A stretch of 64,000 nucleotides of DNA from CAVQGZ01 sp963714455 (GTDB taxonomy: Bacteria; Actinomycetota; Actinomycetes; Jiangellales; Jiangellaceae). Location: NCBI GenBank assembly GCA_963714455.1, contig CAVQON010000017.1:124001-188000 (forward strand), read 5' to 3'. Each line of letters starts with the position of its first letter. The stretch's first letter is position 1. Under the pieces are notes generated by a model, which ran no database searches, was not told where the DNA came from, and saw nothing but the letters and a program-made list of their open reading frames with translations. Positions 1-12,048 of this stretch are shown here, piece by piece. The translations under genes were made by a program, and so were the position numbers.

Positions 1-887
<887 letters not shown>

Positions 888-891
<4 letters not shown>

Positions 892-2123
892 GCGCTCCAC
901 CGACGGTGCAGGCCACACCCGCCGCGCCGCAACCGGAAGCAACGCCACCCAAGGTCCGTTCGCCGCTGTGGGACACCGCGCTGGTCACCTTCCTCTCGTT
1001 CGTGCTGGCGCTGGCGATCGGGGGCGTGCTCATCGCGGTCTCCGACCCGGACGTCGCGGAGGCGGCCGGCTACTTCTTCGCCCAGCCGATGGACACCCTG
1101 TCCGCGGCGTGGGACAGCGTGGCCGGCGCCTACCTGGCCCTCTTCCAGGGCGCGGTCTACGACACGTCGGCGAGCACCCTTCAGGCGGCCATCCGCCCGC
1201 TCACCGAGACCTTGACGGTGGCTGCGCCGTTGATCGTCGCCGGGCTCGCTGTGGCGCTGCCGTTCAAGGCCGGGCTGTTCAACATCGGTGCCGAGGGCCA
1301 GATCATCCTGGGTGCGATCGGGGCGGCGTACGTCGGTTTCGCCTTCTCCCTGCCGTGGGGTGTCCACCTGCTCCTAGCGGTGGTTGCAGCGCTCGTGATG
1401 GGTGCGGCGTGGGGCAGCATCGTCGGCCTGCTCAAGGCCCGCACTGGTGCGCACGAGGTGATCGTCACGATCATGCTCAACTACGTCGCCCGCTTCTTGC
1501 TGGCCTACCTGCTGACGACGACGCTCTTCCAACGGCCCGGCCGCAACGACCCCATCAGTCCGATCGTGGACACCACCGCGCAGTACCCCCTGCTGCTCGG
1601 CGACTGGTCACGACTTCACCTGGGGTTCGTCGTGGCACTGCTGGCGGCCGCGTTCGTGTGGTGGCTGCTGAACCGCAGCGTGCTGGGCTTCCAGTTCCGC
1701 GCGGTCGGTGCGAACCCCAGCGCCGCTCGCACGGCCGGCATCAAGGTGGAGCGCAGCTATGTGCTTGTCATGATGATTGCCGGCGCGCTGGCGGGGCTGG
1801 CCGGGAGCTTTCAGGTGCTGGGAACGGAGAAGGCCTTGTCCGGCGGCATCTCAGCCGGCATCGGGTTCGACGCCATCACCGTGGCGCTGCTGGGCCGGGG
1901 AAGCCCGACGGGCACGGTGCTGGCCGGCATCCTCTTCGGTGGTCTTCGCGCCGGCGGCGTGACGATGCAGGCACGTACTGGGACGCCGATCGACATCGTG
2001 CTGGTCGTGCAGTCGCTCATCGTCCTGTTCGTCGCGGCGCCGCCGCTGGTGCGGGCGATCTTCCGACTCAAGAGCGGCGGCAGCATCGACACGCTGCAGG
2101 TCTCGAAGGGGTGGGGCGCATGA
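888..2123 (+). CDS. Nucleoside-type ABC transporter permease 1
   Basis: 411-residue polytopic membrane protein of the BPD_transp_2 (branched-chain amino acid/ribose/nucleoside) permease family. A short Pro/Ala-rich cytoplasmic N-terminus precedes about eight to ten hydrophobic segments. The family landmark KAGLFNIGAEGQIILGA lies near residue 130 and an EAA-like loop (ARTAGIKVERSYVL) near residue 285. The GTG start at 888 is chosen because it makes a GTGA overlap with the ATPase stop; the longer readings in other frames are shadows. It is translationally coupled to the second permease by an ATGA overlap. With that partner it should form the membrane channel of a YufOPQ-like nucleoside importer. 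Confidence 0.9.
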
Positions 2124-3409
2124 GCACCACGTCCACCGCTCCGCCGCCGAGTTCAGTCGAGCCGCACCAGCCCCGGCTGCCTGTCTCACGCAAGACGTCG
2201 GTGTCGCTGACGCTGTTCGCGCTGCTGGCCCTTGTCGTCTTCGGGCTGCTCGCCCCGTCCGGCGTGAGCAGCACCTTCGCCCTGTCGCTCCCGGGCGACG
2301 AGACACAGCTGTCGCCGGTCACCCTGCCCTCGCAGGCGACAGGTCTTGCGCTGGGCGTCGTGCTCCTGGGCCTGGCGGCGTTCTCGTGGGCGCGCACGGT
2401 GGCCCGCCGGAGCACCCCGGCGTGGGTGAGCATCCTGTTCGGCGCGGTGTGGATGTTCGGGTTCCTGGTCTGGGCAGTAGCCGACAAGAGCATGTCGCTG
2501 ACGGGCCTGCTGCAGGGGTCGCTGCTGCTGGCGGTGCCACTCGTGTTCGGCTCGCTGTCCGGGGTTCTCTGCGAGCGGGCCGGCGTGATCAACATCGCGA
2601 TCGAGGGTCACCTGCTGGCCGGCGCCTTCCTCTCCGCGGTCGTCGCGTCGCTGACCAACAACCTGTGGGCGGGCCTGCTGGCTGCGCCGCTGGCCGGGCT
2701 GCTCGTCGCGATGCTTCTCGCGCTGTTCACGATCAAGTACTTCGTCGACCAGATCATCGTCGGCGTCGTGCTCAACGTGCTTGTCATCGGTGTCACCGGG
2801 TTCTTGTACGGCCGGCTGCTGGTGCCCTACCAAGACACCTGGAACACCCCCGGGACGTTCTCCCCGTACAAGATCCCCCTCCTGGGCGACATCCCTGTGC
2901 TCGGTCCGGTGCTGTTCAACCAGTCGGTGATCGTGTACCTGATGTACGTCGTCGTCACGGTCGTGCACGTCGCGCTGTTCAAGACCAGGTACGGGCTGCG
3001 CGTTCGTGCGGTAGGAGAGCATCCCGCCGCTGCCGACACCGTGGGTATCCGGGTGAACGTCGTCCGGGCCCGCAACGTGCTGATCGGCGGCCTCGTCGCC
3101 GGCCTCGGCGGGGCGTTCTTCACCCTTGGGTCCGTCGGCGCCTTCGGCAAGGAGATGACTGCCGGCAAGGGCTTCATCGCCTTGGCTGCCATGATCTTCG
3201 GCCGTTGGACGCCGCTGGGAGCGCTGGCCGCGGCTCTGCTGTTCGGATTCGCCGACAACCTGCAGAGCGTGCTGTCGATCATCGGCACGCCCATCCCGAG
3301 CGAGTTCATGCTGATGGCGCCCTACCTGGCAACCATCTTCGCCGTGGCCGGTCTCGTCGGACGGGTGAGGGCGCCGGCGGCGGACGGGAAGCCCTACATC
3401 AAGTCGTGA
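2120..3409 (+). CDS. Nucleoside-type ABC transporter permease 2
   Basis: 429-residue second permease, paralogous to the first. The ATG at 2120 overlaps the previous stop (ATGA). The frame is open well upstream of this ATG, but that upstream translation is low-complexity Arg-rich antisense-like sequence, so 2120 is the real start. The N-terminus has two hydrophobic segments before the conserved CERAGVINIAIEGHLLAGA landmark; the loop ADTVGIRVNVVRARNVLIGG matches the coupling-helix region of the family. About ten membrane segments in all. The gene ends 25 bases before the cdd promoter region, consistent with salvage enzymes following the importer. Confidence 0.9.
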   Translation: MSTTSTAPPPSSVEPHQPRLPVSRKTSVSLTLFALLALVVFGLLAPSGVSSTFALSLPGDETQLSPVTLPSQATGLALGVVLLGLAAFSWARTVARRSTPAWVSILFGAVWMFGFLVWAVADKSMSLTGLLQGSLLLAVPLVFGSLSGVLCERAGVINIAIEGHLLAGAFLSAVVASLTNNLWAGLLAAPLAGLLVAMLLALFTIKYFVDQIIVGVVLNVLVIGVTGFLYGRLLVPYQDTWNTPGTFSPYKIPLLGDIPVLGPVLFNQSVIVYLMYVVVTVVHVALFKTRYGLRVRAVGEHPAAADTVGIRVNVVRARNVLIGGLVAGLGGAFFTLGSVGAFGKEMTAGKGFIALAAMIFGRWTPLGALAAALLFGFADNLQSVLSIIGTPIPSEFMLMAPYLATIFAVAGLVGRVRAPAADGKPYIKS

Positions 3410-3425
3410 CGTGCTCGTGCGCGGA

Positions 3426-3431
3426 TAGGCT
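3426..3431 (+). promoter_or_regulatory. -10 box of cdd (near-leaderless)
   Basis: TAGGCT lies six bases before a GTG codon at 3438 (and three before an ATG at 3435). The spacing favours transcription starting at or next to the GTG, so cdd-deoA may have its own promoter in addition to readthrough from the transporter genes. Motif seen, activity inferred. Confidence 0.4.
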
Positions 3432-3437
3432 CGCATG

Positions 3438-3916
3438 GTGACGACCAGCGAGGGCCGCTCCCCGAGCCCGGGTTCACCGCCCGGCGGTGCGACGGTGGAC
3501 TGGGACTCGCTACGAGCCGCCGCCCGGGCCGTGCGTGCGCACGCGTACGCGCCCTACTCCGGCTATCTCGTGGGCGCCGCAGCACTCGCCGCCGACGGCC
3601 GTCTGCTGACCGGCTGCAACGTCGAGAACGCCTCGTTCGGCATCACGTTGTGCGCCGAGTGCGGCGTGGTCTCCGACCTGCACGCGACGGGGGGCGGGCG
3701 GCTGGTGGCCGTGGCGTGTGTCGGGGGCACTGCCGACGAGCCGGCCAGAGTGGTGCTGCCCTGCGGTCGGTGCCGACAGCTCCTGGCCGAGAACGGTGGG
3801 GGCGACCTGCTCGTGGACGGGCCGGACGGCCCTGTCACGCTCGAGACGCTTCTTCCGCACGCGTTCTCTGCCGCAGAGATGGTCGTCGCCGCACCCGGCG
3901 GCGCGCAGGGCGCCCG

Positions 3917-3920
<4 letters not shown>
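3438..3920 (+). CDS. cdd: Cytidine deaminase
   Basis: About 160 residues, with roughly 20 extra N-terminal residues compared with compact bacterial enzymes. It converts cytidine and deoxycytidine to uridine and deoxyuridine in the cytosol. Zinc ligands and catalytic glutamate are visible as CAEC and PCGRC, the C-x-E/PCxxC pattern of the homotetrameric class, with the substrate motif GCNVENASFG before them. GTG 3438 is preferred because a TAGGCT -10 box sits six bases upstream; ATG 3435 would add one residue. The stop overlaps the ATG of thymidine phosphorylase (ATGA). The position between a nucleoside importer and deoA mirrors the cdd-deoA pair Rv3315c-Rv3314c of M. tuberculosis. Confidence 0.95.
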
Positions 3921-5220
<1,300 letters not shown>

Positions 5221-5221
<1 letters not shown>

Positions 5222-5577
5222 TGCCTCAGCTCATCGCCACGCCGACCGCTATCCCCGTGCCCGGCGGCAAGCAGATCGACGAGTACGCCGGCCGCGTCGT
5301 CAGCGGCGACAGCCGCGTCAGCGTCGCCGTGATGACCGCACCGGCCGGCTGGTCAGAGCCCGCCCAGCAGCCGGAGTTCGACGAGGTCACCGTCGTGCTC
5401 GCCGGTGAGGTCGTGGTGGAGCACGCCGCCGGGGCGCTGCACGTCGCCGCGGGCCAGGCCGTCATCACCCGGGCCGGTGAGCGCGTCCGCTTCGCCGTCG
5501 GACCGCAGGGCGCCCACTACGTCGCAGTCTGCACTCCGGCGTTCGACGTCGACCTCGCCCACCGCGACCCCGAGTAG
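5221..5577 (+). CDS. Small cupin-domain protein
   Basis: 118-residue single cupin barrel with FDEVTVVLAGEVVVEHAAG and a second cupin strand set (GQAVITRAGERVRFAVG). The usual first cupin histidines are largely missing (a glutamate and valines occupy the positions), so metal binding is doubtful. The start ATG overlaps the deoA stop by one base, so it is part of the salvage operon. Similar small cupins often follow deoA in actinobacteria; the role is unknown, possibly sensing or binding a sugar phosphate or base. No enzyme activity can be claimed. Confidence 0.8.
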
Positions 5578-5794
5578 TCGCCGACCCAGCACGACCCAGC
5601 ACGACCCAGCACCACGCACCGCCGCCCGACCCGCCGCGCCCACCCACCCACACTCGCGATCTTGGCAGCCCGGCCGTATGGGCCGGCGTACGCGGCCGCA
5701 CCGCCAAGATCGGCGGCTGGCGTGGGCTGATGGCGTGGGGTGGCGTGGGCTGATGGGGTGGGCGGCGTGGGGTGGCGTGGGGTGATGGGGTGGG
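5578..5794. repeat. Repeat-rich, strand-asymmetric intergenic block between convergent genes
   Basis: A 217-base gap between the cupin gene and ackA. It holds three perfect tandem copies of the 10-mer GACCCAGCAC (5583-5612), a C-rich stretch, a 10-bp perfect inverted repeat (5657-5666 and 5703-5712; CGATCTTGGC / GCCAAGATCG), then a G-rich run of GGCGTGGGCTGATGG-like copies (5717-5794). An 11-base direct repeat AGTCGCCGACC (5576-5586 and 5797-5807) flanks the block. It could be a bidirectional terminator or a small non-coding repeat element; no ORF with coding character is seen. Confidence 0.5.
5657..5712. terminator. Candidate bidirectional terminator hairpin
   Basis: Perfect 10-bp stem arms (5657-5666 and 5703-5712) enclose a 36-base GC-rich loop that can itself fold through GGCC/GGCC pairing. 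It sits between the convergent cupin and ackA genes. There is no long T tract, which is common for high-GC hosts. Structure seen, function inferred. Confidence 0.4.
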
Positions 5795-6988
5795 TCAGTC
5801 GCCGACCAGGCGCAGCGACTCCCGGGCGATCTCCAGCTCTTCGTTCGTGGGAACCACGAGCACCGCTACCCGGGAGTCGGCGGTCGAGATGACCGGACCC
5901 AGCCCTCGCGGGTCGGCGTTGAGCGCCGGGTCAAGGCTGATGTTGAGCCCCTCCAGGCCCTCGAGCACCTTGGCACGCATGCGGACGTCGTTCTCGCCCA
6001 CCCCGGCGGTGAAGACGATCGCGTCCAGCGACCCCAGGGCCAGGGCGTAGGCGCCGATGTACTTGCGGATGCGGTAGGCGTAGGTGTCCAAGGCGTTCTG
6101 CGCGTCGGCGTCACCGTCATCGGCCATGGCCCACACCTCGCGCAGGTCGTTGGCGCCGGCGAGGCCGAGCAGCCCGCTCTGCTTGTTGAGCAGCGTGTCG
6201 ATCTCGTCCACGGTCATCTCGCCCACGCGGCGCAGGTGGAACGTCACGGCTGGGTCGATGTCACCTGACCGGGTTCCCATCACCAGCCCCTCCAGGGGCG
6301 TGAGCCCCATGGACGTGTCGATGGAGCGCCCACCCTGCACCGCCGAGGCCGACGCACCGTTGCCCAGGTGCAGCACGACGATGTTGAGCTCGGCGCGGTC
6401 ACGCCCCAGCAGGCGGGCGGCCTCGCGCGACACGTAGGAGTGCGACGTGCCGTGGAAGCCGTACCGGCGGATGCCCAGGCGGGACGCGACGTCGCGGTCG
6501 ATGGCGTAGGTGTAGGCGTGGCGGGGGAGCGTCTGGTGGAAGGCCGTGTCGAAGACCGCGACCTGCGGGACACCGGGGAAGACCCGACGGGCGACCTCGA
6601 TGCCCTCCAGGTTGGCCGGGTTGTGCAGGGGCGCGAGCGGAACCAGGTCGGCTATCGCGGCCAGCACGTCGTCGTCCACCAGCGCCGGGTCGGCGAACCT
6701 GTCACCGCCGTGCACGACTCGGTGCCCGACGGCAGCCAGTCCGGCATCGGCCAGGTTCGGGCCGTGGCTCTCGAACGCGCCGATCACCGCGCGAAGCCCG
6801 GCCTCGTGGTCGGCGAGCGGACCCTCCAGCACCGTGTCGCCGCCGGGTCCGGTGTGCCGGACGACGGCGTCGTCCGCGCCGATGCGCTCGACCAAGCCCT
6901 TGGCGCTGGCCTGGCCCGACTCGGCGTCGATCAGCTGGTACTTGATGGAGGACGACCCACAGTTGACGACGAGGACGCTGCTGCTCAC
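5795..6988 (-). CDS. ackA: Acetate kinase
   Basis: 397 residues, full length for acetate kinase, which interconverts acetyl phosphate + ADP and acetate + ATP. Landmarks from the N-terminus: VLVVNCGSSSIKY (phosphate 1 motif), HRVVHGG, the FDTAFHQTLP substrate segment, GFHGTSHSYV and GNGASAS (phosphate 2), and the adenosine motif FTAGVGEND near the C-terminus. The start is GTG at 6988, two bases after the pta stop, so the two genes form an operon read from the minus strand. It provides substrate-level ATP when acetyl-CoA is in excess, in keeping with the pyruvate:ferredoxin oxidoreductase near 57 kb. Confidence 0.97.
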   Translation of the reverse strand: MSSSVLVVNCGSSSIKYQLIDAESGQASAKGLVERIGADDAVVRHTGPGGDTVLEGPLADHEAGLRAVIGAFESHGPNLADAGLAAVGHRVVHGGDRFADPALVDDDVLAAIADLVPLAPLHNPANLEGIEVARRVFPGVPQVAVFDTAFHQTLPRHAYTYAIDRDVASRLGIRRYGFHGTSHSYVSREAARLLGRDRAELNIVVLHLGNGASASAVQGGRSIDTSMGLTPLEGLVMGTRSGDIDPAVTFHLRRVGEMTVDEIDTLLNKQSGLLGLAGANDLREVWAMADDGDADAQNALDTYAYRIRKYIGAYALALGSLDAIVFTAGVGENDVRMRAKVLEGLEGLNISLDPALNADPRGLGPVISTADSRVAVLVVPTNEELEIARESLRLVGD

Positions 6989-6990
6989 GA

Positions 6991-9051
6991 CTACTCTCCC
7001 TGCGCCTGGACGGCGGTGATGGCGACGGTGTTGACGATGTCGTCCACGAGCGCTCCCCGGGAGAGGTCGTTGACGGGCTTGTTGAGGCCCTGCAGCACCG
7101 GGCCGATGGCGAGCGCCCCTGCGCTGCGCTGCACGGCCTTGTAGGTGTTGTTTCCGGTGTTGAGGTCGGGGAAGACGAACACGGTGGCTCGTCCGGCGAC
7201 GGCCGACTCGGGCAGCTTCGTGCGCGCGACGCTGGCGTCGACGGCCGCGTCGTACTGGATCGGGCCCTCGACCGACAGGTCGGGGCGGCGCTCACGCACC
7301 AGCTCGGTGGCCGTGCGCACCCGCTCGACGTCCGCGCCCGACCCTGAGCTGCCCGTGCTGTACGACAGCATCGCGACGCGTGGCTCCACCCCGAACTGGG
7401 CGGCCGTGTCGGCCGAGGAGATGGCGATGTCGGCGAGCTGCTCGGCGTTCGGGTTCGGGTTGACCGCGCAGTCGCCGTAGACCAGCACCCGGTCGGCAAG
7501 CAGCATGAAGAACACGCTGGAGACGATGGACGTGCCTGGCTTGGTCTTGATGATCTCGAACGAGGGACGGATCGTGTGGGCCGTGGTGTGCACCGAGCCG
7601 GACACCATCCCGTCGGCGAGCCCGCGGTGCACCATGAGCGTGCCGAAGTACGACACGTCGGCGACCACGTCGAGAGCGGCGTCGTAGGTGACGCCCTTGT
7701 GCTGGCGCAGATGCTGGTACTCCTCGGCGAACGACGCCCGCAGGTCGGTGGTGAAGGGGTTGATCACTGTGGCCGCGGAGACGTCGACGCCGAGGTTGGT
7801 CGCCACGGCCCTGATCTCGGCCTCGTCACCGAGCAGCGTCAGGTCGGCGATGCCACGCCGCAGCACCGTCTCGGCGGCCCGCAGCACCCGCGGCTCGCTG
7901 CCCTCGGGAAGGACGATGCGCCGGGGCTGCGAGCGGGCCTGCTCCACGAGCTCGTACTGGAACATGAGTGGCGTCACCGCGCCGACCGCCTCCATCGCCG
8001 CCTCGTCCAGCAACGCCTCGACGTCCACGGCGTCGTCGACGAGCGCGAGCGCAGTCTCGATCTTGGCCGCCGAGTCGGCGTGGATGCCGCCGCGGGCGTC
8101 GGCCAGGGCCGCCGCCGTGCCGAAGGTGTCGAGCTGGGTCGAGATGACGGGCAGCCGCGCACCGACGCCCTCGACGAGGCGCCAGACCTCGTCGCGCGGG
8201 CGCAGGCCGCCGGTCAGCACGAGGCCGGCGAGCGAGGGAAAGGCGTCGGACCGATGCGCCGAGAGCGTCGCCAGCACGATGTCTTCACGGTCACCGGGTG
8301 TGACGACGACCGACCCCTCGTGCAGGTGGTTCAGCACGTTGGGCAGGGTCATCGCGGCCACCACCACGCCCTGGGCCTCGCGCGAGAGCAGCTCGGGGTC
8401 GCCCAGCAGAAGCTCGCCGTCGATGCGCGCGGCCACCCCGCGCATGATGGGCGCGAGCAGCAGCGGTGCGTCCACCATCACGTCGACGGGCACGTCGAGG
8501 CCGGCCACCTCGGCTCGGATGGCGTCGACCGCGGACGGGTCGGCGCGGTTGACGACCACACGCATCAGCGACGCGTGGTTGGTCGCCAGCACGTCGCTGG
8601 CGAGGTCGATGGCGAAGTGCACCTCGGTGGGGCTGCGGTGGTGCGCGGTGACGACGAACAGCACCGGGGCACCGAGGTTGGCTGCCACGCGGGCGTTGAA
8701 CTGCAGCTCGGCCGGCGCGCCGACGTCGGTGAAGTCGGTGCCCAGGATGAGCACGGCGCTGGCCTTGGACGCGAGCGCGCGGTAGCGGTCGATGATCGTG
8801 GCGAAGGCGTCCTCCGGCGCGCGCAGCACGTCGGCGTAGGTGACTCCGAAGTGCTCCGCGGCGGACAGGCCGATGCCGCCTCGCGAGCGGAGCAGATCGA
8901 TGGCGGCGTCCGGCTCGTCGGCGGAGCGGACGACGGGCCGAAAGACGGCGATGTCGCTGGAGCGGCGCAGCGCGTGCTCGTACAGCCCGAGGGCGACGGC
9001 GGACTTGCCGCTGTAGGGCTGTGCGGCGGCGATGTAGAGGCTTCGGGTCAC
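6991..9051 (-). CDS. pta: Phosphate acetyltransferase (long form)
   Basis: 686 residues, the three-domain long form. An N-terminal dethiobiotin-synthetase-like P-loop domain (AAQPYSGKSAVALGL, residues about 8-22) is followed by a DRTGG regulatory domain (about 215-330) and the C-terminal PTA_PTB catalytic domain (about 370-686) with YSTGSSGSGADVERV and DCAVNPNPN. It converts acetyl-CoA and phosphate to acetyl phosphate for AckA. The start is GTG 9051; a TAGCGT -10 box eight bases upstream supports a near-leaderless transcript. N-terminal domains of this kind are known to allow allosteric control by NADH or pyruvate in other bacteria; whether that holds here cannot be seen. Confidence 0.97.
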   Translation of the reverse strand: MTRSLYIAAAQPYSGKSAVALGLYEHALRRSSDIAVFRPVVRSADEPDAAIDLLRSRGGIGLSAAEHFGVTYADVLRAPEDAFATIIDRYRALASKASAVLILGTDFTDVGAPAELQFNARVAANLGAPVLFVVTAHHRSPTEVHFAIDLASDVLATNHASLMRVVVNRADPSAVDAIRAEVAGLDVPVDVMVDAPLLLAPIMRGVAARIDGELLLGDPELLSREAQGVVVAAMTLPNVLNHLHEGSVVVTPGDREDIVLATLSAHRSDAFPSLAGLVLTGGLRPRDEVWRLVEGVGARLPVISTQLDTFGTAAALADARGGIHADSAAKIETALALVDDAVDVEALLDEAAMEAVGAVTPLMFQYELVEQARSQPRRIVLPEGSEPRVLRAAETVLRRGIADLTLLGDEAEIRAVATNLGVDVSAATVINPFTTDLRASFAEEYQHLRQHKGVTYDAALDVVADVSYFGTLMVHRGLADGMVSGSVHTTAHTIRPSFEIIKTKPGTSIVSSVFFMLLADRVLVYGDCAVNPNPNAEQLADIAISSADTAAQFGVEPRVAMLSYSTGSSGSGADVERVRTATELVRERRPDLSVEGPIQYDAAVDASVARTKLPESAVAGRATVFVFPDLNTGNNTYKAVQRSAGALAIGPVLQGLNKPVNDLSRGALVDDIVNTVAITAVQAQGE

Positions 9052-9059
9052 GCCTGCTC

Positions 9060-9065
9060 ACGCTA
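9060..9065 (-). promoter_or_regulatory. -10 box of pta-ackA (near-leaderless)
   Basis: TAGCGT on the minus strand, eight bases before the GTG at 9051. It lies in the 41-base gap after the kinase gene, so pta-ackA is probably transcribed separately from the deoC operon. Inferred from motif and spacing. Confidence 0.4.
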
Positions 9066-9092
9066 CTGACCGCTACGCCGGCACGCCGGGCA

Positions 9093-9719
9093 CTAGGCCG
9101 AATCGGTGGCCGGTTCGCGGCCCCATCGCGCCAGCGCGTCCGTCGCCCGAGAGGCGGTCAGCGGCCGGCAGCCGGCGGCGACGAGAGACGCTACGAGCGC
9201 CCGCTCCTCGGCCATCAGCGCCCGACCACGGCGGATGACGGTCATCGGGGGCTTGCGCCGCTCGGCGAGGTCGCGGGCCAGGCGCCGGGCGTAGTTCTTC
9301 CACGGCGCCCGGTCCACGACGATCGCGTCGGCCAGCAGCCCCGCGTCGCGGCATCGGGCGACCACCTGCCCGACGAAGATGCCCTCCGCGACAAACGCGG
9401 GGCGATCGTCGCGGGAGAACAGCGTGGTGCCGACGGCCCGGTCTCGGGAGATGTCGTACGTCGGCACGTCGCACGAACCGGTGCGGCAGATCTGGTCGAG
9501 CGCGGCCATGGCGGCGTCGGCGTCCCACGAGGCCGGGTCGTCCCAGTCGACGATGCCCAGACGCTCGTCTCGCGGGCAGGTCGGGTCTCGACCGTCCTTG
9601 TAGAACTCGTCGAGGCACAGCACCGGCAGGCCGGACGCGCGAGCGAGGTGTGACTTGCCGCTGCCGGACGGACCGGCGAGCAGCACGACCCGCCCGTGCG
9701 AGGCGGCTGGTTCGCTCAC
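9093..9719 (-). CDS. Uridine-kinase-like P-loop kinase
   Basis: About 208 residues. A clear Walker A (GPSGSGKSHLA, near residues 14-24), an LCLDEFYKDG segment typical of uridine kinase/phosphoribulokinase-like enzymes, and DWDDPASWD resembling the substrate loop of uridine kinases are present. The lid region RAPWKNYARRLARDLAERRKP is Arg/Lys-rich. The GTG at 9719 is chosen because it overlaps the preceding aldehyde dehydrogenase stop (GTGA); an upstream ATG would overlap further. As the last gene of the deoC operon it probably phosphorylates a nucleoside (uridine/cytidine) or a related sugar; exact substrate not determined. Confidence 0.8.
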   Translation of the reverse strand: MSEPAASHGRVVLLAGPSGSGKSHLARASGLPVLCLDEFYKDGRDPTCPRDERLGIVDWDDPASWDADAAMAALDQICRTGSCDVPTYDISRDRAVGTTLFSRDDRPAFVAEGIFVGQVVARCRDAGLLADAIVVDRAPWKNYARRLARDLAERRKPPMTVIRRGRALMAEERALVASLVAAGCRPLTASRATDALARWGREPATDSA

Positions 9720-10578
9720 GTGCCGACGGGGTGCCACACGGTCTTGATCTCGAGCACGTCCAGCATCCGTGACAGGCCCGGGACGTCAGCGAAGTCATGG
9801 CGAGGCTCGGGTCGGCGGACGCGCTTGAGCGTGCCGGCTGCCGCCGACTCCAGCTCGTGGGCCAGGTCGGGGTCGTCCACGCCGCTGAGGTCCACAGCGT
9901 TGACGTCGCCGTGACCGGCCAGCCACGGCGCCATCTCGGCGACCGAGCCGGTCAGGATGTTCACGACGCCGGCCGGGACGTCCGAGGTGGCCAGCACCTC
10001 GGCGAGCGTGACGGCGGGCAGCGGCCTGTTCTCGCTGGCGAGGACGACCGCGCTGCAGCCGGTGGCCAGCACCGGCGCGACCACCGACACCAGGCCGAGC
10101 AGTGACGACGACTGCGGGGCCACGACGCCGACCACCCCGGTCGGCTCCGGGACGGAGAAGTTGAAGAACGGGCCGGCCACCGGGTTGGCGTTGCCGTGCA
10201 CCTGGGCGAGCTTGTCGGTCCAGCCGGCGTACCAGACCCACCGGTCGATCGAGGCGTCCACCAGGGCGCCCGCCGGACGCTTGGCCAGTCCCTCGGCTGC
10301 CGCGACCTCGGTGACGAACTGGTCGCGGCGGCCCTCCATGACCTCGGCGACCCGGTACAGCACCTGGCCGCGGTTGTAGGCGGTGGCCGCCGACCATCGC
10401 ACGAAGCCCGCGCGGGCGGCGGTGACGGCGTCGCGCACGTCCTTGCGCGAGCCCTGGGCGGCGTTGGCCAGAAACGCCCCGCTCGTGTCGGTCACTGGGT
10501 AGGAGCGCCCGCTCTCCGAGCGGGGGAAGGCGCCGCCGATGTAGAGCTTGTACGTCTTGCGGATCTGCTCCCGGGCCA

Positions 10579-10579
<1 letters not shown>
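9716..10579 (-). CDS. Short aldehyde dehydrogenase-like protein lacking the catalytic domain
   Basis: 287 residues, compared with about 480 for a complete enzyme. It aligns to the N-terminal NAD-binding part: KLYIGGAFPRSESG at the start, APQSSSLLGLVSVVAPVLATGCSAVVLASE in the cofactor region, then VVNILTGSVAEMAPWLAGHGDVNAVDLSG. The catalytic Glu and Cys segments that follow in real enzymes are absent; the chain ends in LEIKTVWHPVGT. The ATG at 10579 overlaps the stop of the complete paralogue by one base, and the gene overlaps the next by four, so it is an intact operon member and not decay debris. It may be a regulatory or structural partner of the full enzyme. Function unknown. Confidence 0.85.
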
Positions 10580-12039
<1,460 letters not shown>

Positions 12040-12048
12040 GGGTGCTCC

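Noticed and set aside
5583..5612. Possible CRISPR-like repeat (three tandem 10-mers)
   Set aside because: Copies are directly adjacent without spacers and are too short; no cas genes are in the window.
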